A stretch of DNA of 64,000 nucleotides from Paramacrobiotus metropolitanus (Eukaryota > Tardigrada > Eutardigrada > Parachela > Macrobiotidae), in NCBI RefSeq assembly GCF_019649055.1, contig NW_026570260.1:310001-374000 (forward strand), given 5' to 3'. Under the pieces are notes generated by a model. That model saw nothing but the letters and a program-made list of their open reading frames with translations. It made no database searches and had not been told where the DNA came from. Shown here one piece after another: positions 53,074 to 62,055 of this stretch. Positions within the stretch are counted from its first letter, which is position 1; each line of letters begins with the position of its first letter. The position numbers were made by a program, and so were the translations under genes.

Positions 53074-55130
53074 TCCTATATATTAATAAAATAAGCCTTA
53101 GCGAATTCCATTTCTGTCACCCTTTTTTGAGCGATCCACTGAACCAAACTTTGATGTCTATATGTCATTCAATAGCCGCGAGTTTGCAGATTTGCAGAAA
53201 CCAGTTAGTTTTTTTGAAAGTATGTGAAGTTTTAGAGAAAATCTTAAAAGAACTTAACATACAAAGTCTACGGGAAAAGTGCAGAACCCACCACTGCAAA
53301 CCCACCCAAGCCACCACTGTCACGAACAGCACAGGAAAAGACATCTACACTTGATGGAACTTTGGTGTCCGTTAGTTATCGGACTGCCTTTAGTTCATAA
53401 GATTTTTATTAAGAGTTAGTTTTTAAAATATGTAGGCTCGGAAAGTGATGTTTCTTAAAGACTGAACATGCAGAATCTCCTGGAAAGTGGGAGCGACCCA
53501 AATTCCAAAGATAAAGTAGTTGCCTTTCGCAACGGGTTGATTAGATGTATTATTAAAATTTAAAACTGCTTCCAAAGGGCGGTTGGCTTTTGCTGCCGTG
53601 CCAATAAAGTGGAATATTTTATCCTTTTTTTCAAATCTCAAATAAACATCATTTTGTGAGAGACTGAAAGTCGATTTTGAGAATTTTGGTGTTCGACTGG
53701 AAATGATGTGGACTACTCGAGCAAAACAGCGAGTCCCAGTCCCACCGGGCGTACGCACTAGGATTCGAGTCTAACCGCCGCCCGGGGAGAAAGCGGCCCA
53801 AGGCAAATCTTTTCACGGCGACCTAAATGAGGCGCGCGAGCCTCCAGCAGGGAAGGTAGAGAAGGTAAAAATATTTTTCAGAAGGGATATTTTTCCGCTA
53901 AGGAACGTAGACAAAAACGGTTTATAAAAACAAAAACCGCATTTTAGCATTCAAAAATTTAAAATAAACAGAAAATTTAAAAGCGAAGCTTATCCGCATT
54001 CTAATCTATGTTTCCGCCAGCTATAAAGCATTCCGTCAGATCAGCTCCCATCAAAGGTCAAAACAAAAAATTAGGGAATACCCTCTCCGGTGCGCCTGGG
54101 TGCGACAAGCTACATTAATGAACCATCTGTGAGGACGTAAGCGTGAAGCGACAATGCGTTTAATGGGTTGGGGATGTTGTTGGCGTTAAATGGGTTGGGT
54201 TTGGGATGGGTTGGGGTTGGGATTGGGGAGGCGACAATGCGTTGGGGATGTACTATACAAATGCATAGATTTTTGCCAAACTTGAAACAAATTTTATAAG
54301 CACGTAACAGAAAGCGGAATCATAGGCGGCGCCTATCTGCAGCGGGGGTCGCAAGCAAGACACTGTGCTTAAGTTGTCGACGTTAATCAATAAAAAATTC
54401 ACCAAAGAACACAACGAAATTTTGAAGTCTTCATCAGGTTTAAATTGTCTGTGTAAACAGTTGGAGGAAACTGGAAAGTATTTTTTATTCTAAGTGGTCT
54501 AAAGGTTGACATCGGTGGTCGTACGGTCGCATCACTGGATTGTTTTGTCGGGACGCACTAACTAAAATTTAACGAAGCTCCGAATGGTATCTGAACCAGT
54601 AGAAGTACTGAAATACGGCTACAAAAATTTCAGTAATTATGGAGCTTTTTTTTATTTGTAGTTCTTGACAACTGACCGGCATATGCTGCTGATTGATTTG
54701 CGAAGCTTAAAAACTTTGTTTTATAATTGCAAACAAAAAGGACATATTCCTGGAAATTTTCTAATTTTTCGGGTCTAATTTCGGGTTAAGTCAGCGGAAC
54801 GCGACAATGTTTTCTCAAAACGGCCTTAAACATTTAATTATTAAACTGTGATACATTCTAACTGCTACCAATCTGTCAGTCAACTATGGTCAAAGGCCCA
54901 AAATAAAGAATAATTTACGACATTAGTTATGATAAGCATAACCAAACAGGTATTGAGCAAATACCGTTTGTCTCTGCCAATGAAACTAATCAAACTATAT
55001 TATTATTAATATTCTTATACGCTCCGCTCAATAAAACTAAATTTGCAGTCATGGGTTTGTACTTTGTAGCTTTCCATAAATAACAATTTATCGCCGATTT
55101 ATTCCGCGCAGTTTGCGCGGGGTCTACTAG
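53074..55130 (+). mobile_element. Non-autonomous Helitron, copy 2
   Basis: It has the same 5' end (TCCTATATATTAATAAAATA) and 3' end (GC hairpin, then GGTCTACTAG) as copy 1 at 14251-16156, again between A and T. The copies are collinear with scattered substitutions and small indels. Copy 2 holds an extra block of about 220 bp (roughly 54072-54290) with a G-rich tract, and lacks the 66-bp MITE. No long coding frame is present. Confidence 0.85.
54192..54228 (+). repeat. G-rich tract with G-quadruplex potential
   Basis: Seven runs of three or four G are separated by 2-3 bases (GGGTTGGGTTTGGGATGGGT and onward). It lies in the block found only in Helitron copy 2 and is flanked by two GCGACAATGCGTT words, as in a small degenerate minisatellite. 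Confidence 0.8.
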
Positions 55131-55535
55131 TAAATCATTAATATGCCATGCTTTTCTGCAGCCTTAACTCTTGAGAAGTGAGCCGGGGCCCGGAACGCTA
55201 GTCAGCTGGTTCAGCCTGGTTGGATAGGAAATAGGCGGAACGATGGCGTTATGCCAATCGGAATCGCTCTTTATCTGCTCCTTGCACCATTCAGAACCTT
55301 GCTTATGGCTAGTGAATGGTAACAAGGCGGGGCTAGCACAAAATCGTCTGGCTGCATCAGGCTTGCGTCTTCTGCCGACTACCTACCGTCACTTTACATG
55401 CAGATTGCCGACTAATAAGCAGACAGACCAGTCATCAGACCAGTCCCAGTTCTTCCCGGCTGCCTCGACCGATCGCTGACATTCCGTCTGTTTTTCCAGC
55501 TTATTGTCACGGTTAATTGTTTGTAAATCGCCACA
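55131..55535. other. Upstream region of the NDK gene
   Basis: About 400 bases between Helitron copy 2 and the nucleoside diphosphate kinase start. It should contain the promoter and 5' UTR. The short frame at 55243-55479 has no family match. Confidence 0.5.
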
Positions 55536-55997
55536 ATGTCCTCCACTACCGAACGCACCTTCATTGCCGTGAAGCCAGACGGTGTTCACCGCGGTCTCGT
55601 CGGGGAAATCATCAAGCGCTTCGAGCAACGTGGTTACAAGCTCCTCGCGCTGAAGATGGTTCAGGCGGAGAAGAAGCTGCTGGAGGAGCACTACAAGGAT
55701 TTGGCGCAGAAGCCCTTTTACGCCGGACTGGTCAAGTATATGGGATCGGGCCCGGTGGTGGCCATGGTGTGGGAGGGACTGCAAGCGGTCTCCACCGGGC
55801 GCAAAATGCTCGGCGCCACCAATCCGCTCGACAGCGCTCCCGGCACCATCCGCGGCGACTTCTGCATCCAGACCGGCCGCAACATCTGCCACGGCAGTGA
55901 CTCGGTGGAAAGCGCTGAACGGGAGATCGGCTTGTGGTTCACCAAGGAGGAGATCGTCCAGTGGGATCATCACAGCAAGGCTTGGATCTACGAATAA
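55536..55997 (+). CDS. NME: Nucleoside diphosphate kinase (NME1/2, awd type)
   Basis: A single intronless ORF encodes 153 residues, the usual group I NDK length. It starts [20 protein letters not shown] and contains [51 protein letters not shown] and the active-site block [14 protein letters not shown], whose His is phosphorylated in catalysis. It ends WIYE, as in most animal group I enzymes. NDK transfers the gamma phosphate from ATP to other NDPs and works as a cytosolic hexamer. The start context CACAATGTC is good. Confidence 0.97.
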   Translation: MSSTTERTFIAVKPDGVHRGLVGEIIKRFEQRGYKLLALKMVQAEKKLLEEHYKDLAQKPFYAGLVKYMGSGPVVAMVWEGLQAVSTGRKMLGATNPLDSAPGTIRGDFCIQTGRNICHGSDSVESAEREIGLWFTKEEIVQWDHHSKAWIYE

Positions 55998-56781
55998 TTG
56001 CCGCGCATGCCCTGACGTTCCGGTAATTAGTCTACTCTTTCCGATGCTGTCGTACTGGGATAACTCCACACGCCTTTAAGTCTAATATAATTTCGCCCGT
56101 TAGGTTTTAATGGTGCCAGTATGGCGAGTTTTCTGTTCTGTTTTACTGGTGTTAACCGGGTAGTTTCTGAATGCGCTGCTAATTATTTCAGCTTAGCCGT
56201 TCGTTTTCATCTTCGCTGTCCGTTTATCCTGTTTCGGTGTGAAAAGCACCGTAGTTGGAGAGTGCACTCGTTTGGAATGCTTGAAAAGGAGATAAAATTC
56301 GAAATTATTGATTTTAAGTACTTACCACTTGTCTAAAAATACAATACAGTTTATTGATCTCATATTCGAATACAGTACTTTTTCCCATTCAAAGTTCACC
56401 TGTCTAACAGTCTAATACTGCCTTTACAAGTTTACAGTGGTCTCGTCTCTGGTATAAAATAATAAAATGGATAAAATTTCGGCTTTCCTAAATTTCCCAA
56501 AGCCGTAACTGCGACATAATTTGCATTCCACAGCGAACGACTACAGAACCAGTGTTCTAAATCGGCACAGTTCACACGGTACATAATACTTTACTTCCGG
56601 TCGGCTGCCAGTAGACGCGCGCTGATCGAAGGTGTCGAACTTCCAAAGCAACTGCGACATGCAGCAGCATCCAGCAGGTATTTCACAATGAAAGCTGGAA
56701 TCGATACTGCTGAGTGCTAATATTCTGAAGCATTTATATGCTTCACTGTGAAGAACATGTAGGATAAAGCGGTGATGCGGA

Positions 56782-57141
56782 TCAAGGCAGCTCATCATCG
56801 TCGTCATCCAGGTTATCGATATCAATCTCTGGGGACGAATCCCATTTCCAGCGGTAGAATAGCAGATAAATCAAAATGGCACACACCACGCTTAACTACA
56901 ATTTGCAACAGTCGGCAATTTTATACTTAATTACATATGAGTGTACGTGTATAACTAATTTTTATCGTGGTCGGTTATAAACTTATAAATAATTATAATA
57001 CTGTACACCTTTCAAAAAGCCCTCATTATGCGTGAATAACGATGGTACGGTGACCTACCACGAAGGCACAGATCAGAGCGGTTATTAGCGTTGCATGGGT
57101 ATCCTTAACTTTCACTTCTTCATTGTTTATGTCATCGGTTT
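56782..57141 (-). CDS. Small single-pass membrane protein, last two exons (unknown family)
   Basis: Two exons (57059-57141 and 56782-56895) with clean acceptors and a GTAGGT donor join in phase 0. They encode about 64 residues: an acidic start TDDINNEEVKVKDTHA, a membrane helix of about 24 residues built across the splice (LITALICAFV + LSVVCAILIYLLFYR), and an acidic tail PEIDIDNLDDDDELP followed by TGA. No ATG is present upstream in frame, so a first exon is missing. I do not recognise the family. The helix across a splice junction and the biased tail argue that it is real. Confidence 0.5.
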
Positions 57142-58033
57142 CTGCAACAAGTGTGGCTGTTTTCTGGGCAATTTAAGCTATCTAGGAAATCGAGTTATAA
57201 AAGTGAAATGACTACACCAACTTATTACTGCAGAGACGTCGTTGGGACTACTACTTCCGGCGGCAATACAGATATATGAGTTCGGAAAACCAATAAACAA
57301 CAGCAATTGCCAGGGACACAGGTGCAAATATATCCAAGAATATAGTTCTGTAGACATTTGTAAGACGCCCAGATTCAAATCAATAAATTATAGTGCAACC
57401 GTCAATAATCTAACGCTTAATAAGAAACATCCCAATACGTAAAAAATAATTCACTGTGGCACGTTGGTTTGAGTACTTGTATTACGTATTCTACGAGTAG
57501 TGACTCGTGAGTACAGCATGTAAGCAATAATGCGTGTTTCCTGGTCCAGTTTAGAAAAACATAATAAATCAAGCGCTTGTACAGATATAGTTACATAGCT
57601 TACTGCTTATAAATCCATCATTACTTACTTATTTTACATTATCTTCTACGAAACAAGACAGTTTCATCACCTGCTGTTGTTTGGCAATTAAATGCCATTT
57701 GGTAACAAGTGTAAATTCTTTCACTCTTTGCCAAACAAAAAGTACAACAGTCGCACAATCATCGATATCCGAAAATAGCTTTGTCAAAAAAAACGTAGAA
57801 CCAACGCATTAAAAATATTCAACGGAGAGAAAATAGGGTCACACATCTTTGGCATTTGAAATAATTATTGCATAAAATAAATAATCTGACTAAATTAATT
57901 AAAATTAACCAGCTTCCTACGGTGAGTTCGGGTTTGACAAATTAGAGCGATAAGATGGCGAAACAAGAATTAGCGGGAACCGAGATCCATGGCGAGGAAT
58001 AACACAAACAAAACATTTCTGCAGCAGAAGAAA
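57142..58033. other. Intergenic, no gene seen
   Basis: About 900 AT-rich bases upstream of the small membrane-protein exons and downstream of RNF41. The first exon of the membrane protein may be here but was not found. Confidence 0.4.
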
Positions 58034-59268
58034 TCAACAACGGCTGTCGCCGTTGGGCATATTCTGCAGCGGATCACAGTCCTCCACGCCGTGAGCGAAG
58101 ATCACCACCAGACCCGGGTGCAGGATCATGTCGTCGCTCATCTAAAATTCAGCACGTATAAATTTTATTGAATACAATATCACAGTGCAGTTTATCAAAG
58201 TCAGTGTGAGGCAAAAAAGGTTAATAATAGTATGTATCTTAAGCTGGATATCAGACTTTAAATTCGAACAAAACCGCAGCACTAACATGGCGATTATCCT
58301 CCGAAAGGATGATGACGGCCTGATTGCCCGGCACCCGGCGGCAAGCGTAGGCTTCGTAGATGGTGCGGTTGAAGAGACGCCGCTCCAGTGTACGGAGTCC
58401 CGGCGGCCAGGCGCGCTCATGCGAATTGTGCATCAACGCCTCTATGAGCTCCAGCGGGCCGTTAGCTGCGGCACAACTGTTTTCCAGGGCCTCTCGTACC
58501 TTTATCATAAATCCAACATTCTTCACACCAGCCGAACCAAACTCTCCGAGCAATAAGTACCTGGTTCTGCAGGAATGCGTCCGGAGTGCTAATCAATCCA
58601 CCCCAGTACGTCACCTGCGCAAGCGATAGGTGGCGCGCCCAGGCCATGATGGCCTCAGGAGTCCACAGCGCCGCACGGCTGCGTCGGCCAACACTGGCAC
58701 GTCCATTAGCCATCGGCGGCTCCTGCTCCAGTTCCTTTACTTTCCGTTTCAGCTCGCCAATCTCCCCGCTCATCAGCTGGATTAGCGTCATGGCCTCCTC
58801 CAGTTTATCCTTTAATACTGTCACACAGTTGTGCTCGCGCCCAGCTGACTTCTTATAATCGGTGCCACAGCCCTTATCACATGTCACCAAACCTACAAAA
58901 CAAGCAGATTATTGCTACAGTCGCGAACAGCATAAACGTATGATGCAAGTGTAACACTGCGTCGTGCGTATTATGGTAAAAGCAAACTGGTGCGCTTGCC
59001 TTCGGGATTATGGGGGCAGGTGAGCTGGTGCTGCTCGAGATGCTCCAGGTTGAGCAGCTGACTGCACCCGTGCGTGTGAAACAAGCAGCGGATGCGCATT
59101 CGACCGAGTAGTGTGCGGAAGATGCGCGGGGCAGGCCGTGGGGCGTAACGGCCGCGGGGTTCACCGGGCGACGACTGGATAGATTTCCGGTCCAGAGGAC
59201 ACTTGGATGACTCCCAGCAGCCAGCGCTCGATGCACACGGCGCAGAAGACGTGCTCACACTCGGGAAG
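58034..59268 (-). CDS. RNF41: E3 ligase RNF41/Nrdp1 homologue, 5' end missing, frame break in RING
   Basis: The first readable exon (59268 downward) begins LPECEHVFCAVCIERWLL, the second half of a C3HC3D RING, and then needs a one-base shift to reach ESSKCPLDR; the extra base lies in CTGCTGGGAG near 59213. The following text IFRTLLGRMRIRC, HTHGCSQLLNLEHLEQHQL and TCPHNPEG leads by a probable GC-AG intron to LVTCDKGCGTDYKK. Then come a coiled coil, WARHLSLAQVTYWGGLISTP, HNSHERAWPPGLRTLERR, PGNQAVIILSEDNRH and DDMILHPGLVVIFAHGVED, matching the Nrdp1 substrate-binding domain. Nrdp1 ubiquitinates ErbB3-type receptors and other targets. The first RING half (CPIC) was not found upstream. The break may be an assembly indel or real loss of ligase activity. 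Confidence 0.82.
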
Positions 59269-61220
59269 CTAAACAACAAAACGATCAACCATTTTTCCTA
59301 TTTGGCGCGATTTATCCAACCTGATCCAAACAATCACATCCCTTATCATTAGGGCCTAATGGTGTCTGAGAGACTGACACTAATAACATGATATACGACC
59401 GTAGACGAAATGTCGGCACTGAACGCAGCTAAATTTTAATAATTTCTAATATAGTACTGTAAGTATTAATCAGCCCACTTATCGTCAAATGCAAAATCTG
59501 ATTGCCAACGCTCTTACAGTAACAATAAACTGTATAGTGTATATCTTGTTCCATAAAATTGGCGAAAGCAACAAAGCAGGACAAAACAAAAATAATACAA
59601 GCCGGACCTCAGCTGCTAAATAATGCGGAACAACTAACAAGTAAGGACCGATGCGGCATAATGGGTATATACAGTGACAGCATTGAATTCAATTTACAGA
59701 TCATCACGCGTAACGGGCACTTCGCGCAGCGGTCGGGGAAAATGAAAATGTTAATATACACTCTGCTCCCTGCCAGTAGGTGTACATGCTCTGGCGTTTG
59801 ACGCAGTGCCTCATGACGTTTTTCCGAAATTGATTGCGTTGTTCCGACAGCTAGATCTTATCTTTTATAAGCTCTTCTGATGTTTTGTTGAATTTAGCGA
59901 AACAGATGTTATCCGCACGCAACTGTGGAGAAAACAGCAGAACCTATCACAATAAACTTGTTTAATTCGAGATCGTGACATCGTGCGACCGTTCTTGCTT
60001 CGTCATAGTGATCTCTTATCCGTCATACTCCAAGTACGTAAACACGCAACAGGTACTCCAAAGGTTCTTCACCTTGTATTCATTCTGTTCTACCTTTTTA
60101 CCTTGTGCACGCACACTAAACCACACTGTACAGCAGTGTCAGTATTCATAAACACAAAATGCATGCATTTTGATGTTTATTTACTTGAATGCACTGAGAG
60201 GAAGAGGGCAATTTCAATTTTTTAAAAAAACACGTGACCAAAAATCACGAGGCAAAAATTACGTCATCCATACCGTTCGCTGATGCATACAAAAGGAAAT
60301 CGATTGCATAATATGACCTTCTCTGTACTGCTCAAATCATCCGTATGGCTTTCCACGTCACAGCTGAACAGGGATTTTTATAAGCGCCACATTTATACTG
60401 CACATTGGTTACTATTTAACAGTCGCTTTAGCGAACGTATTTCGAAATGCGTATGAGTGAGTACAATCACACTGCCCTATATTCCTGTTAAATATCTTTC
60501 TGGTTTTTGCGTAACGAATTCACAAAGACATCAAAACCAAACCTTATAAAAAAAAGAATTTCAAAGACCTCCGGCGCGTGACGCAAATGGCACCGCCCAG
60601 TGTGGCACCGTGATTTGGCTCACATTTTGAGAGAATTCGAAATTTTCCATCCTCTTGATTTTTTAGTTTTTGGGCGCAACTATGGTTGCAAAAATCCATA
60701 TAGGTGACTGGACAGCACAGCGAAGGTGTGTGGTATGCAATCGATTTCCCTCTATGTTAAACAATCAGATTCAGGGGCAAAATTTACTGCTGGCCAGCAT
60801 TTTTCATACACGCATAGTAAATCTTGCCCGGGGCCTAAATTTCGAATAGGCGTAAAAATAAAATAATTAATATTTTCATTTGTATTGCTTTCTGCATCAG
60901 AAATATACGCTGATTCTGTTTTAACTAAGCATTTTAATTAAGCAATTTTATCAAGGCTCCAAACAGAACGGTTTCGGCTCCAAACAAGCTAAACGTTCTT
61001 GGAGGTGAAATTTTACTAGTGACGATTACATTTTAACATAGCTTCAGTAAAGTTCCCCCGGGCAAAATTTGAAAAAGGGCAGAAACCAAAATATACCGGC
61101 TCCAGTGTTTTTTCTAATAAAAAAATTCGCTGACCTTGAATATGTAATGTATTTTGCGCTTCAAAATTAATCTTTTATCAAATAAAATTTTTTGTGTGAA
61201 GTTTCATAAAATTTTATAGA
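59269..61220. other. Gene-less stretch upstream of RNF41
   Basis: Nearly 2 kb in which I searched the minus strand for the missing CPIC-containing RNF41 exon without success. Frames such as 59559-59801 (+) and 59983-60225 (+) show no family features. The part from 60700 onward may belong to the left flank of the transposase element. Confidence 0.4.
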
Positions 61221-61884
61221 ATGTCTTACAAGATTCCGCGAATCCTCGAAAAGACCAAAGATGAAATGGAAGCAGAAATTATAACGCTGAAAAAAAGATC
61301 GGCAGCGGGACGTGGCCAGAATTGCCGAAATTCTGAAATCCAACCGGGATCTAACGCACCAAAACATCCTTTATCAGCACCAGTTGACACAGAATAAGGT
61401 CATCCCCGACGAAGTGCTGGCCACCATCAATAACCAGGCTACATGTGATGGCTGGGTGGAGTATTGGTCTGAACGTTTTGTGGTGTTGTTTGAAAAGCGC
61501 ATCCAGCTGATACCCAAAACGAAAGCTCATGTCTGCTGGCGAAAGCAAGTTGCGAGCGGCACTATTCCGGAAAACTTGCCATCAGATTTTCGCAACCTGA
61601 TGAACGCTCCTAAGGTCGAATATCCGGAATACGTGAGCCGTGAGGATCTGCAGCGTCAAGAAGACATGCGATGGGGTTTCTTGTTGACTGTTTTAGATGA
61701 TCGCTGCACGAATTTTGAAGTAGCGCGCAAAAAGTTTGATGAAGAAGAAGAATCAAATACTGATTTCGCTGCAAAGAACATGGGCTTTGAGAACGTTGTG
61801 AGATTGAAGATTCGTTGTATGGAACTGGCGGACGCACGGGTTCACAATAAGTCTGCCCCTGCGAAATTTCAACGTTTGGTGTAA
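61221..61884 (+). CDS. Unrecognised protein, about 220 residues, one apparent frameshift
   Basis: An ATG at 61221 starts MSYKIPRILEKTKDEMEAEI and, at a seven-A run near 61290, the frame shifts by one into VARIAEILKSNRDLTHQNIL, which stays open to 61884. The joined text has a helical, charged N-terminus, a middle with CDGWVEYWSERFVVLFEKRI, an acidic stretch (KKFDEEEESNTDF) and ends KSAPAKFQRLV. I see no domain I can name, no membrane helix and no intron. It lies 170 bp before a P-element-type transposase on the same strand and might be part of the same mobile unit or an unrelated host gene. The length of the open frame and its composition argue that it is or was coding. Confidence 0.5.
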
Positions 61885-62055
61885 TGGTCTTGATGCGAAA
61901 TAATAAAATCGAATATGTCATTGATCAAAGCAGACTTGTGAACAAACAAATCCCAAAAAAACCAAAACAGGCAAAATTTAAATTAGCACGTTGTCAATGT
62001 AGTTATGTCATTTGTTAAAGCACAAAAGCGTAACTGCTCTTAAATTTTAGATGCA

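Noticed and set aside
53740-53790. tRNA B-box-like word (GGATTCGAGTC) in Helitron copy 2
   Set aside because: No A box at the right distance and no cloverleaf can be drawn; copy 1 has a changed word.
56121-56336. 71-codon frame after the NDK gene
   Set aside because: It lies in the presumed NDK 3' UTR and has no recognisable features.
59690-59790. CAKC-containing minus-strand frame considered as the missing RNF41 RING exon
   Set aside because: The residues around the cysteines do not fit the CPIC-x-VLE-P pattern and no donor leads to the next exon.
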